Made by a program: the position numbers and the translations under genes
The notes under the pieces: model-generated
What the model was told of the DNA's origin: nothing
Seen by the model: only the letters and a program-made list of their open reading frames with translations
Databases searched by the model: none
Shown: one piece after another, positions 40,288 to 53,727 of the stretch
Numbering within the stretch: position 1 is the stretch's first letter
Layout of the letters: each line of letters starts with the position of its first letter
Origin: Crambe crambe
Lineage: Eukaryota > Porifera > Demospongiae > Poecilosclerida > Crambeidae
Direction of reading: 5' to 3'
NCBI GenBank assembly: GCA_963924555.1
Contig: OZ004589.1
Location: forward strand, 5,022,001 to 5,086,000
Length of the DNA: 64,000 bases

Positions 40288-40970
40288 TGACTTTAACAGA
40301 TATATTTATTTCATAACTACATTAGCTATAATTTTTTATGTTACCTTGCTGCAGCATTTATTATGCTCCATTTTAATCCATGCATGTTTGCACACATCAA
40401 CAGTAGCTGTAACTAGCTATATGCAGAAAAATAGCTTTGCTCATTATCAGCATGTTAGCTATTATAATAACAGAAAAATTCTTTGGTCACGAGTGGCTTA
40501 GCTTTGAGTCTTTGCTTTCATGCATGTTTATTAATAATAATTCTATGCATGTGATCATTCTTTTGACTAGCTCTACCAAAAATGCCAAGCCAAGGCTATA
40601 TATGCACTGTCAGTACTATGTTAACACATATAGCTAATCCTACAGTTGGTTATCCAGACACCTTTGTCCAAACTTTTTTTCCAGGCTGCCAGATAATCAG
40701 TTCAGATAAGTGAAGTGCATTAAAATAATCATGCTGTATTGTATAGTTTGATGTAGTACTATAACAGCCTAGAACAGTGCACAGTTCATTGTTGCAGTTA
40801 CTTTCTAGGGTCAGGGCTGGTTGGAAATTATGACTGTGTTCTTGCATGAGATACGTATAGCTGGCTTTGATCTCATGGAGGCATATCTATGAAGAAATCA
40901 TAAATATATGGGCAGTACTCTCATGCTGCACCTAGTAGCTATACAGTACATGCAGTCTGGTTAAGGGGGC
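40288..40970. repeat. Second copy of the receptor 3' flank
   Basis: See the block at 38004-38780. With the exon-16 relic this marks the right half of an unequal-exchange product. Confidence 0.85.
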
Positions 40971-41169
40971 TCCGACATCCTGCCCACGCGCTTGTTTTGC
41001 AGGTTGCTAGGGACTGATATCGAGACTACCGATACTTGCAGAGATAAGCTACAAAGACCACAGTGGAGGACTTATCTACGGTCGCTGATCTTCCAAGAAC
41101 TAAAAGATGGGGGCTTACTAAAATCATTATCCTATACCTTGAATTTCGATACATATTATACATATCAGT

Positions 41170-41400
41170 GTGATAGTACTTGAGAAAAGGGGTCTTATAA
41201 CGTGCAAAACATTAGCTAAATATTAATGCTTGTAAAATTTACAAGCTACATGAGACGAGTATAACTCAGGAACAAAATGGTGTATAATTTTATTTAAAAA
41301 CCATATAAATCTCCAGATTTAGAATGATACGTACCAATAACTCCGTTTTGAATTTTTGCTCCATAGCTAATTAAAGACCCCTTTTCTCAAGTATTATCAC
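41170..41400. mobile_element. MITE with 27-base terminal repeats
   Basis: The element is 231 bases. The ends GTGATAGTACTTGAGAAAAG(GGGTCTT) and (AAGACCC)CTTTTCTCAAGTATTATCAC are complementary with one mismatch. No coding capacity. Same family as 31273-31515, but with better preserved ends. Confidence 0.8.
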
Positions 41401-41930
41401 TAACTGAGATGAAAAATGATAAAAAATAGGCCTATGAGCTAGGCTGGGTTATGATGCAGTTATGGTATTATCAGGGAATATCAGCTCCAGATACAATCCC
41501 CCTCTTATGTAGCTAATAGACATGATAGCCTTGATCTGGAGTTACACGAAAAAATAGCCATAATGATAATTTTTTGGTGCTGTATCAAGTTAGCTAGCTC
41601 AGTGGCATGATGAACTAGTTTGCATGCACCAACATAATTATAGTGCATTAAAGATTTCAGAGAGGAGATCATTGATCAGCTGGAAGTGTTGAGTACAAAG
41701 TCTACATACATTTTCACTTTGAATCATCTATTTAAATCGCATGCATGTTGCATTCCATACTTCAGCAATGACATTATTACTATGAAATGGTTGATAAGCA
41801 TTATGGCATGGTGCATTGTATGGAGCATGAAGCTAGCTACAATAGTATTTTCTTTCTGGAGTAAAGCAAACAATTTAAACACTAGAGAGTAATCCTGGGT
41901 AGCTAGTGCAGGGAAACTAGTACTGTATTC

Positions 41931-42290
41931 TGGAGACACTGGGAACAACAGGAGAATGGAGATCGAGAGCTGAGGATGTTGGTTAACTGCATGCAGGAGA
42001 CAGTTGCATGGGAGATAACTCTATAGACACTTGGCAACTGCATGCAAATGACTAGTGGAGACAACTGGAGACAACAGGGGACAGCTGGAGACAACACTGA
42101 GCAACAGCAGCAAGGGGACAGCTGGAGACAACACTGAGCAACAGCAAGGGGACAGCTGGAGACAACACTGAGCAACAGCAAGGGGACAGCTGGAGACAAC
42201 ACTGAGCAACAGCAAGGGACAGCTGGAAACAACACTGATCGAGCATTGAACAGCAAGGGGATAACACTTAACAGCAAGCTAGGGGACATG
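41931..42290. repeat. GGAGACAACACTGAGCAACAGC minisatellite
   Basis: The core at 42056-42245 has about five units of 34-37 bases containing GACAGCTGGAGACAAC, CTGAGCAACAGCAAGG. The flanks are degenerate. Minus-strand cysteine-rich frames through it are by-products of the repeat. Confidence 0.85.
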
Positions 42291-42304
42291 TAGCTGGTAT
42301 GCAT

Positions 42305-42493
<189 letters not shown>

Positions 42494-42652
42494 AGGGGGT
42501 TGTTTAAGCAGAAACAAAAAATGAAAATAAAAAATATAACTTTGGAAATGATTTTGTCCACTGCACTGCTGATTGGAACCAAGTTACAGCCTATTTATAT
42601 AGTAAAGCCTAACACTCCCAATGATCCAAGCTAGTCAGCATTTGATACCAGT

Positions 42653-42928
42653 CAGGGTTTCATCTAGGAATTTCACCTTGGAGGGGAAGCTCATGGAACG
42701 TGTGGCCATAAGGCCAGAGCATGAAGCCAAAAATGCTTAAATTCTAAAAATAATACTTAGAAGTATTTTTAAAATGCTTGGATCCACTAGCTACTTAGAA
42801 GAATTTTTTCTTTCTTTTGGCAATATCTTGGGGGGGAAGCTGGGTCAGTTTGGGGGGGGGGGGGGGGGGAAGTTGAGCTGTTTGGAGGGGAAGCTTTCCC
42901 TGCGCCCCCCTCCTTAGATGAAACCCTG
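42653..42928. mobile_element. CAGGG-terminal MITE (hAT-like ends)
   Basis: The left end CAGGGTTTCATCTAGGAA faces TCCTTAGATGAAACCCTG at the right, giving 276 bases. CCAGT flanks both ends and may be a target duplication. CAGGG termini are common in hAT elements, whose target duplications are normally 8 bases, so the assignment is tentative. It contains a poly-G run and no gene. Confidence 0.7.
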
Positions 42929-43383
42929 CCAGTCATCAGGGGAGAACCCAATCTGATCAACACTAAGCCATGGGTTTCGGTCCCATTAATCTCCCGACCC
43001 ATTGGCTAGCTCCTGGAAAGGGAGGGACCACTCCCACTAATGGAGTCTGGTAGCATCAATGAGAAGCTATTTCCTATTACGTGGCAATTCATATAACTCG
43101 GTCATGATCATTTCTGGTTTGCAAGCTGCCACATTGGTTGATTTTAGATAGTGAAATTTGACCTACTTATATTGTATCTATCAAAATATGCAAGTTTAGC
43201 TAATAAATACTTATATTGTATAGTGTAATCTTAAGCTAGGTACCTGATGAAAGAGGATCATTTTTTTTTTTGGACCATGTGCTCTGACTCTTAATATTCT
43301 TTTTACCAGTTTCATGCATAATTAGTTCATGGTAAATTGTGTAGTATTTAACATTTCTAGTACTTACATAATCAGTTTGTGCT

Positions 43384-43714
<331 letters not shown>

Positions 43715-43812
43715 AGCTAGAGACAACTCACTAGGCTTGAGCAAATTGTGCGGCTTAAAATATTGAGAATAATTCTCTCCTTACATAATTATTATTCCCT
43801 TGTATAACCCTC

Positions 43813-43824
43813 TGCGCATGCGCA
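43813..43824. promoter_or_regulatory. Full NRF1 palindrome upstream of copy 5
   Basis: TGCGCATGCGCA is a perfect 12-base palindrome fitting the NRF1 consensus. It lies 310 bases before the copy 5 ATG, just left of a block (43842-44133) that is also present before copy 6 (60565-60879). It could serve a distal promoter. Confidence 0.5.
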
Positions 43825-44054
43825 AGGATTATACAACTATTCCGGAGTCAGCGGCTCTTACCGCGCTTCAACTTCAGTCTTAACGATGTCTAGACGATAC
43901 TCTCGAGTGTTTAAATTGATTTGAAAAAAGCTTTATTCCACCGTACTATACTAGCTAGCTATACGACGTATACGTATACGCTATAACTTACTCCATAATG
44001 CACACCCTAGGAAAGGCCAAGGAAATTCTTGCTTCCAGAGCCATATACTGCAAG

Positions 44055-44064
44055 TGCGCATGCG
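44055..44064 (+). promoter_or_regulatory. NRF1-like palindrome upstream of copy 5
   Basis: TGCGCATGCG ends 70 bases before the ATG. The flanking ACTGCAAG...TAGATATGTC is the same in copy 6. Confidence 0.6.
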
Positions 44065-44133
44065 TAGATATGTCTTTAAAATCTGCGTGGAGCTTAGCTT
44101 ATCATGAAATACTTCACAGCTATCAGGAAAAAA

Positions 44134-47100
44134 ATGCAGTACCCTCAAGCCAGTATCCTGCAGTCACTCCTATTGATACTTGTAGTGCAGTGTTCTGCTC
44201 TATCCTATGATCCAGATGACTATCTTGAAGTGTACCCAGATCCCAGGGACTCTCAGGTGCTCCAGGGGAGAACTCCTCTCTACTTCGCTCTCATCCAGAG
44301 TCTGGGTGGATCAGGCAGTCAAGTGGATGGATCTGGCACCTTAGCTGGAGTGAAGGTGGCTCTGGACAGGATCAACAATGACAGCAATTTGCTCCCAGGA
44401 TACACTCTCCATTACACATTTGCAAATTCTAAGGTTATAGCTAACTAAGATACATAAATACGTAGCTTTCTATCCAAGGAAGAATAATCTCAGAGTACTC
44501 CCCTCTCCAAATATCAAACTTTGTCTATAGATCTGTAGCTGCCCTACATTCCAGTATAAGTTGTTTGTAGCTAATTAGCTTGTTTTGTGGTTATTTTTCA
44601 TGCTTTTGTTGCAGCTACGTACATCTTATTATAGCTGATTGGTATTTCCAAGAATTGGCAGGGGTGTATCCACCACTCCAGTTGGTCCAGTTTTCACTGG
44701 ACCACTTTTAATTTTATCCCATGCCTGCAAAGTTAGCCAAGTAGCTAGCTAGCTAGCTATATGAAGCACCATGACCTTCAGGAATCATGATCATCTTAGC
44801 TTTATATATCAAAACTCCTTCTGTTGAAGGATATAAAAGTGGGCATGGTGATCCCGCACAAGCAGACCGGGCCATTAAAAATTCTGTGGATACACTGGGA
44901 AATGCATCCTTCCCTTCATTCACTTATTGCTGGCATTTACTCCACCATGCAAGTTTTGACAGGGCCCACGGCCAGCTATAGTTTAGAGAAATGTCATGTT
45001 ACTTATCATGGGGAATGATACGATAGTGATAACAGCCTGCAATTCTTTGAGTGTACAGATCAAGTATTGAGAATTGAGATAGATGTTTGGAGGGAGTGGC
45101 CTAGCTAGCTAATCCTACTTTTGTGCAATGGCACCACACTCCCTCTTTCCATAAATTGCCGTTTCTTAAATAGAACACAAGACCAGCTCTATAGATGTAT
45201 AATACCAGAACTGTCCCAGTATTATTGCAATTAGCACTGTGATATTACTGGTCAAACATTCCAGATGAGTGTAGCTAGCCTTAATAATACTGTTCTTGGC
45301 CTTCAAATTGCATGCAGAATTGCCTGGGGATGAGGCTAATAGCTAGCTAGATATGATAGTATTGCTGTGAACTATAGCAGAGATAAGAAAAATGGTCCAT
45401 TCTTAGCATCTCTCCATATGGGCCTTGTAGCAGCCTGCAAAAAATATCACATGTCATGCAGCTGCATCCCACCATTTTATATGGCACATACCCCTCAGTT
45501 TAGATGAGAATTACAACTTAAGCTCTAAACTTGTAAAGCAGCACTATTTTCTTATTCTACGAAATGCCACCCATCTAACACAATCTTTATAGCTAGCCAT
45601 TGGTCATCATAATAATCATGAATATAAATATATAGTGTAAAAGGAATGTAAGCTTGAATGCTCTGCACTCTCAACTTTTCCACGAACCCAAAAAATTGGC
45701 TGTAATTGGATCAGGATGTTCTCTGGCTACTGAACCTGCAGCTGAAGTATCTCACTACTACAACATCACACAGGTTAGCTATGCTAGATAATATTATCGT
45801 ATTAATCCCGAAATCTGCATGGGGAGAAATTTTTCAGCCCCTCCCCACAATTAATAATTACTGATAATTATAGCTAAGCAAGCCTTTTTGCTAATATTTC
45901 TTGGAGATCCCATTTTAGAATCTTGGCAATTAACCAAGTGCAATCACAGCTAGCTACCTATGAATACTGTGATAAGTACAATCTTAATTACAGTCATAAT
46001 GCAGCTATTATGAAATCAGTATCTAAAACTAATTTTATCCAATTCAATAATTATAATTATTATCGGCAAAATTATCACTGATAGACTAATTTTTAGGCTA
46101 AATAAAACCATTGATAGATCATGCATCAGAGATACTGATAGTAGCTACCATAGTCAAGTCATCCCCATGATTCTTAAGTCATTTATTAAAGGGACAAAAT
46201 ATGTAGCTATATTCTTCTGGCAGTGGTAGCTACACATGCAGTTTGTAGACCAGCCATTGACTCTTCATTTAGCTATACTGTTGAAAAATTCCCCAAAAAG
46301 TATAGCTACACAGATACTTCTGGGAACTAATGTCAACAAAGCTTGTAGATGAACAAGCTAGGCCTGACTCTCACATATACTGTCCAAAATTATAGCTATG
46401 TACATTAAATTTGGCTTGGTACCAGGAACTAGATGTCAACATAGCTTGTAGATGAACAACTCTCTAAATGGTTCCCCATGAAATAAATATGGAATGTCTC
46501 AGTAGCTATAAGGAAGTAGTTAATGTTTCCTCCCAATTTGGACTAAGTATAGTGTAGCTACTGTGGGAATATACAGTGAAATCTCAGTGTAACGGAAGTC
46601 ACTTAACTGGACATCTCAGTTAACTGAACACCAGTCAAGTACATATGTCACTGGTGTGACTCGACTCCCGCTTACAATCCCAGAGTGTAAACCACTCACT
46701 GCCAGTGACTCCGCAGCTAGTTAGTAGCTACATGCACACAGTTCGCTATCAAATATAGCTAAAGGGTTCCATCCTGAGCAGCTTTCTTCCCAGAGTCTTA
46801 ATTCCTTCTTCTTTCCTTGAAGTGTGTAATTGCTCGCTACAGTGTACATAGCTACCACATTATACTTGCATATGTAGCAGCTTGATGGAGAAAGTTTGGC
46901 AAAGGATTGGAGGTGCATGCCATTTTCCTACTTACATAGGTCCCAAAGTGGTTGTTATAATTATTATAGTGAGATTTCATTTACTTTCATGTATCATTTC
47001 ATTTATACGTAGCTACTATCATTCTATACTGTGTATATAACTACTCATCATTGTGATCTAGCTACATACATACATATATAGTGAGCATGACATAGTGTGA

Positions 47101-50100
47101 AGCACTATATGCATGGTTACCATTTGTTTTATTTCTTGAGTCTGCTCATATTTCAAATAATGTTAACTTCTCTCTCTTCCGCGTGTGCTGTTTTTAAAAG
47201 ATTCTTTAATGGCTTCTACATCTACGTAGCAAGAATTATGTACGTAGCTTCTCCTTGACACTTAACGGTAGTTATGAAAAGGCATGAAAAAGTGAAAAGG
47301 ACTCTCTGCATGTTACAATTTCAAAGGAGACAGACTGATATCATACCCTTGGCCATAGAGTATCAACTTAATTTTATTAATTAAGACACACAAAGATGTT
47401 CCATACCACAGTAGCTCAATGAAGTGGGTAGACGAACAAACACATCAGTTCTATTTTCTATTTCTGTCATTATGCATCTCTTCTTCATTCATTGCTTAGA
47501 TATCCTGTGTATCTTCCTCTGGCGTATTGAGGAACAGATTCCGATTTCCTAGCTACTTCCAACTACTTGCTACATCGGAGAATATAGCCATTGGGTACTA
47601 TGGAGTCATCAAACAGTATCGTTGGAGAAGGGTAGATCTTATTGTGCAGGATGAAAACCTGTGGACAGTGGTAATTTCTTGTCCAGGTACTGTATAGCTA
47701 CAATAGAATAATAATTGATCAATTATTCACAGGCCGTGAATCGACTCAAGACTTTGCTGGATCAGAACGAAAATGAGGTGGAATACACTGAGAAACGATT
47801 CAATACTAGTGCCGGTATCAAAGGCCTAGGCCCAAACCCATTTGTAAGTTCTGATAAAGCTGCATATATAGTTAGAAATTATATTAGGAAAGATGCAGTC
47901 TGTTTTATAATGATAACCATAGCTATTAGGGCTGTTAGTGGAAGCTTGCTGGCTATACGTAAGTGCTTCATTAGGCCTTGAGCAATAAAGATAGCAGTAG
48001 CTATATAATTATACATATACGTAGAAGTAAAAGCTACGTATTCTAATTTGTATAGGATGAAAATTCAAGGATTCATCTGCTATTCATGTATTCAATAACT
48101 ACTGTACCATTTCTCTGTGAGGTATGCCCATAGATAACTGTATATCATGTCTTTGATGTCTAGCTACTATTTTTTTTTGATACCATCAGGCATCTAAAAA
48201 ATATTATTATAGCTATTGCATGATGGAAAAAATGAAGCAAGTATTGTAGCTATGGCTAATAATGTACTATGGCTACATTTTTCACTCATATTATTTTTGG
48301 CACACATGCATACAGGCTTATCACAAAGATATTCACTATCCCAAACACATAGTGATAACTATAGGTCGTTCCAGGAGATTATGGTGGAGGCAAGAGGTTC
48401 CTGGTCTCAACTGCACAGCTGACCAGAGAGAGAGTGTGTTACCCTCCTCCCTGGCTGTCACAGAAAACCGTTTTCTTTATGAAGAGAACGATGGTAATGT
48501 CACTTCTACATCTGGAATGGTAGGACAAAATAGCTATCCATGCAACAAGGGATTAATACTTTTTCATAATAGACCAGTGCAGAGTTTTTTGCTGAAGAAA
48601 AGAGGTATATTGGGCAGCCTCCATTGAACATCACTAACTTCCTGTATTCACAGTACTGCCATGATGCCACTTGGACACTGGCATACGCCCTCAATAAAAC
48701 ACTCAAAAGTAAGCTAGCTTATCACGTACCGAATTGAAAAAGTTAATTTTTATTTATCAGCTAGCTATAGCTAAGTTTTTGTTTGTTTTGCTATTTTTAT
48801 CATCCTATAGGCCTCAATGATAGAGCAGTCAATGAAGAATTAGCTCATGCTTTCAATGTGTCTCCGCCATTCCAACTGGAGAAGTTCACCTACAGCAACC
48901 ACAAGTTGATGGATGTAATGTTCCAACACCTGAGTAATACTTCCTTTAATGGAATAACTGTAAGTTTCACAACCTGATTCCTACCTTCTAATTCCTACAG
49001 TACTGAGAGGTATGAAGGCTCTGTCAGTGATAAAGTATACATTTAACAAGCTCAAAAATGAGCTGTTAATAATGGTAGCTATATGACAACTGAACTTCTT
49101 CATACAGTTACAGTGCATGATTTTATTAGTGAATCCAAACATTCATATGTGTAGCAAACTTATTTTTCCAAAAATGAATGAAAAATTTGGCTTATCAATT
49201 TAACCTGCCTACTAGCTACATGTAAGAAACCTGGACTAACTTAATTGATCTGCTTGTTTTTTTCAGCTACGTAAAAATTCAATAGAATTAAGTTGTCATA
49301 AAATTAGCTTATGAAACCACCAACATTGCAACCAGAATACTCTAGCCTTCATCAAGGTGATAATAGCTATGTGTCTCTACCATTCCAACTGTCACTGATC
49401 TTCATAAGCTAATTCTATTGAACTTAATTACTTATATAATAACCTTGCTATGCAGGGTCCAGTGAGTTTCGGGGATCAAGGGATCAGAAACCTTAATAAT
49501 GACACCATTTTACAGTATCGAAAAAGAATAAGTGGTAAGTAAAGTTGCTGCCAGAGAATTATTTAACTAGTAAAAATGACTTTTTTGTTAGTCACTGATG
49601 GAAGCACTTACCTTGACTTGGTGGAGATAGGGAAGGTCAATGAAAGCTTTCACTTCAGTTATGTAGCAGGGGAGAGTGTAAATACAGTGTGGCAAGGTAC
49701 ATATTGCTATTACTTATTATAATGCCTACAGGCTATAGGTAGCTACAGTTTTCTATATCCTCAGTTTTGCTATTAATGTGCTTGCTCTTGGGAGTGCGAG
49801 AGAATAAAAAAATAAATAGATGTAACTAATTGTGGAAACATAAGCCACTACAAACTATTAAAGGCTAGCTGGTATGAAAAGATAACAAGCAGTAGGTAGC
49901 AGCTTTGTGGAGGGATGTAGTAACTTGGAGTGTGAAATCTTAATTATGTAGCTAATGTAAATTACGTAGATAGCTAGCTAATGTGAGAATGTGGTTATTG
50001 TTGCTATGTTGGTTTTTGCCTGTCTGTTTCTGTGGTTTCTTACTGTGCAGGTCTGAACATGTTAGTGTATGGTTTGTGTGTGTTTGCTCCAGTTTTTGTG

Positions 50101-53100
50101 ATTTTGTATAAAGTAGTTAGTGAGGTCTTACAGTTCAGTTTTCGAGTTTTTGTCTGTTTTCAGTATACTTGCATTGTTGTAATAATATTGTTTGGTCAGT
50201 CTAAAGAGTCTAGCTAGTATACTACAAGGGACAACTTCAATTTTTGTTTTGGTACAATGATTTAATCAAAGGTACATCCATCCGGTCACATTTTATTGTA
50301 GTCTCACATTATTTTCTATGGATTGGTTATCAGTCCTAACAATAGCTATTTTTTTTTGTTTTGTTTTTTAAATTCAGGAGGAATCATTCCTTATGATGGT
50401 GTGCCAAGGGAGGAGATAGTGACAGTGCATCCAGCCCTTCCTGCTGTCTACATAACTTTGAGTTGTGCTGGCATTGCATTTGCTATAGCATGTCTCATTT
50501 TCAACTTTGTCTATCGCAATGCAAAGTAAGTATAGATACTATAGCTACTGTACATAGAGCTACAGTACATAATAGCTATAATTATATGGTGTTGGAGCTG
50601 GACAGAACAGACAGGTTCATGCGGTACTAGCTATAGGTCAAAGGTCATGAGAGCATGCTTATTGCACACAGCTCCTCCATAACATGGAAACAAAGCTATT
50701 ATATGTCATTAGCTCTAAGTCATGGCATTGACTACATTGTATGTACATAGTGGTTAGCTAACACTATTAATCCATGTTGAAAATCTTCTAGCTTGGCAAA
50801 GCTTGTGCTTGGATATGACGAGTGCACCTCTTTATTAGGCCACTCCAAATTAATTTCCTGTTTCTCGTCCTACAGGTGATCCTTCAGACATGCGGGCGGG
50901 CGGCAGGCACGGGTTCGAGTCCCGTAGCGGACCAATTTTTTTTTCTTAACCACAACAGACTCTTTAAAATGCATCAGACTATTAAAAGCTCAAAAGTACA
51001 TGTCATTTTTTATTTTTAGTAGATATTTTGGGCTTGTCAGCACAGTCCTCACACTGAGCGGTAATGTGGCTCACTCTTTGATCATGGACCAACAGCTCAT
51101 GGATTTGCTAGAGAAGAATAGGCTGGCCTCTGGTGGTATTGTACACTGACACTGGTCAGCGAAGCCATTAGCAGCCGACTGTGTAGCTAGCAGCAGCCTG
51201 AACTTGGCGCGGCGCTTTCTATAATTCTACGCACAAAAATAAACAAATGACATCACCATGCGGCTGCACATTCCGGATGCGGGCGGTGGACGAGAAACAG
51301 GAAATTAATTTGGAGTGGCCTTAGCTATGATTTGGGAAGTAGCTATTTATTTTACGAAATGATTTCTACGTATGCATCGGCTTGAGCAAAGAAAAAAAAT
51401 GTCAGCATATTTTCTGCTTAGGGTTATAGCTAGCTAGCTATTAAACATTAACATGGCCATAACAAGTATGAAGATATTCCACATGAAAAAATTAATATAT
51501 AAAGTGAATTATACATACTTTTATAGGTTGATCAAGATAGCTAGCACTAAGCTGAACTACCTGATAGGAATAGGAGCTATCATCCTCTATGTGAGCATCA
51601 TCTTCTTTGTAATTCCCACCACTTCTCCTGATGTGGTGAATGGTTTCTGTAACCTGACCCCATGGCTGACAGCCATAGGCTACTCCCTCTGCTATGGTAC
51701 CATCCTAGCCAAGACGGCAAGGGTCTACTACATATTCAATAATCCGTCCACAAAAAAGAAGGTTATTTTAAATACTTACTATTATTTAATGGTTAAATTC
51801 TTTTGGTTGAGATAATAATTATGACATAATAGCTATATCAGAACTGTAGACTACAAAAATTAATTATCTGTAGAATCAAAGTTGTTGAATTGTGGAATGA
51901 AGCTACTGGCTACTGGTGTTTATTATACTTTTATAGGTTGTGAAGGACAAGTTTCTAATGCTGGGTGTGGCAGTCTTGGTGAACATAGACCTGATCATTC
52001 TGGTCACATATACTCTTACAGAAGGCATTCGAGGGAAATTGGTTGCAAAGAGAGTCCTACATGAACAGATGCCTACAACAGTTGAAGGGGTAAGCATGAA
52101 TGAAAAGGAAATACATGCATGAAAATCTGAAAAGAGGGTCAATTTACAGGATTAATTAATAAGACTACTCATTTCATTTTCTATGAAGTTGAATGTTATA
52201 CGTAGTAAGTGAATAATGAAAATTAACTGTCCAATGTTTATAGATGTTGTCTTCTTTCATTGGGTCCTTTATCGGGGATTCCATTGCCAATTATTATAAA
52301 TAATTATAGCTATACGGTTTTTATTTCAGGACCTTGGAATCGTCACTAATAATTTCGTGTATATTTGTGATTCCACTGCCCGTGATATCTTTCTTGGCAT
52401 CCTTTATGGGTATAAGATGGTACTTCAAATCATTGCACTTGTTCTTGCCTTTGCTATCCGCAAGGTGAAAGTCAGAGGTCTTGATGATACCAAGTTCATA
52501 GTGGTCACAGTCTACGTGACCAGTATTGTGTTGGCTCTGATAATTTTGGCCATTTACTCACTTAAAAGAGTCATTGATGGATTTACTGCTCTGTTCTGCA
52601 CTGGATTTCTGGTTGGCACTACTGTCATCCTTGGCCTAGTCTTTGTGCCACTGGTACGTAAGTCAGCTACGTAAGCCCCCTATCACATGCATACAATGTA
52701 TTTATCACATACATGTAGTTATAGCCAGGCATATGAACATACATACATATCTAGAGCTTTTAGATCCTGCTGATGAGGAACAGCATGCATGTATGAGAGT
52801 ACACCATGAAAAAAATAATTCTCTTATTACTCTGTACAGATGGTGGGGTTGTATAAGGATCCGAAAGGGGATAATATCTTTGAGAGGAGTAGTGCTGCAG
52901 CTAGCCATTCCAGAGAGGAAGGTTCAAGTAGTGAAATGCTGCGAAGGAGGATAAAAGCATTAGAAGATGAAGTCAAAGTAAGTTAATAAAATTTTTAGAA
53001 CAAGTTGCTATACCTCCTTGTAGGATCGAGGCTATCATCTTCTAGTTCTGAAGATCATTTGTATCATTAATAATTCTTTCATTTTTAAATCTAATGTCTT

Positions 53101-53727
53101 TTAGCTATATTGAAGGCTGAGATTCATAACTAGTGTGTCTAATTTTATGTACCAGCTATTAATAATAGTAAGAGGGTTCCAATCATTATGATATGGTTTT
53201 CTATCAGACTTAATTTAGTGTTATGATTGCCATGTTGGTGTACATGATAGCTATGCACGTATTTAGATGATTGAGACTAATTATTTGTTTTCATACATAC
53301 ATACAAGACTTATTATTAGCTAATAGCTATGTATAGCAAAGCTGGTTTATATTTGAGCTGAAATTAATATTATAATGCGCATGGTTGTATTTCATACTTA
53401 TACACTTGCATGCATGTGGACACCGTCTATATACTAGTAGTTATATGGCAGCTTCCTATTAATAAGCCATGTCAATTACAACCCTTTATGAGTTTCCAAT
53501 ACTAATATTTCTATAGCTGCAGTGTAGCTAGTTACAATATTGAGATTGCTATACTCCATTCATGTATATAGGAACTCAAGACCGTTCAAGGGAAGCTGGA
53601 AGAGACTTCAGTGAACCCAGAGCCTCTCCTACTGTCTGTGTTGCGAGACCCCCATGGGACTCTGTGTGACACTGCAGAGGAACAGTCGAATGCAGGAACA
53701 GGAAATATCAAGAAAATGGAGGAGTGA
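44134..53727 (+). CDS. GABA-B-like receptor, copy 5
   Basis: Exons: 44134-44433, 45636-45773, 47500-47670, 47733-47843, 48056-48121, 48316-48519, 48573-48708, 48811-48959, 49456-49534, 49592-49696, 50378-50525, 51527-51761, 51937-52089, 52330-52653, 52840-52977 and 53572-53727. The frame is open for 870 residues, the longest of the array. An ATG at 44104 is in frame and would add MKYFTAIRKK, but only the MQY start is shared by all copies. Domain order is signal peptide, Venus-flytrap domain to about 486, helices about 505-773, coiled coil (RRIKALEDEVK) and KKMEE tail. Oddities are three extra codons (NEN) in exon 4 and valine instead of the IMKDKF methionine in exon 13 (VVKDKF). Exon 2 begins CKRN as in copy 2, not CNRT as in copies 3 and 4. 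Introns 8 and 11 carry insertions absent from copy 4. Confidence 0.94.
46240..46510. repeat. Degenerate tandem repeat in receptor intron 2
   Basis: Units of about 90-110 bases carry GGCTTGGTACCAGGAACTAG, ATGTCAACATAGCTTGTAGA and TGAACAA followed by GACTCT. Related blocks occur in intron 2 of copy 3 (about 21900-22560), copy 4 (32150-32420) and copy 6 (63240-63500), so the repeat predates those duplications. Function is unknown. Confidence 0.6.
49235..49430. mobile_element. Short inverted-repeat insertion in copy 5 intron 8
   Basis: The arms TTCAATAGAATTAA...ATTAGCTTATGAA and TTCATAAGCTAATTCTATTG are complementary apart from a 12-base interruption. Copy 4 has an uninterrupted ACTTAATTA at the same site, while copy 5 has ACTTAATT on both sides, which suggests a target duplication. 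Confidence 0.65.
50838..51320. mobile_element. PIF/Harbinger-like non-autonomous element with tRNA-like segment
   Basis: Perfect terminal repeats of 33 bases begin GGCCACTCCAAATTAATTTC and end GAAATTAATTTGGAGTGGCC. TTA flanks both ends, matching the 3-base target duplications of PIF/Harbinger elements. It lies in copy 5 intron 11; copy 4 has the empty site (CCTCTTTATTACAATTTAGG). Inside, 50909-50937 looks like a tRNA 3' half: an RNA polymerase III B box in a TΨC arm (ACGGGTTCGAGTCCCGT) and GCGGACCA, followed by a T run that could terminate Pol III. Confidence 0.8.

Noticed and set aside
40070-40501. 143-residue plus-strand frame
   Set aside because: It reads the exon-16 relic and its 3' flank in a frame different from the receptor's.
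42056-42245. Regular repeats that could suggest a CRISPR array
   Set aside because: The units are contiguous with no unique spacers, and the genome is animal.
41903-42267. Cysteine-rich minus-strand frames (CCLQLSPCCC)
   Set aside because: They arise from the GGAGACAACACTGAGC minisatellite. All frames share the repeat period and there is no signal peptide or splice context.
44787-45018. Short frames in copy 5 intron 1
   Set aside because: The same intronic block in copy 6 (61490-61650) does not keep these frames, so they are not conserved coding exons.
50866-50937. tRNA gene
   Set aside because: The T arm and acceptor 3' strand are present, but no matching 5' acceptor strand, D arm or anticodon arm is found, and it lies inside a transposon.
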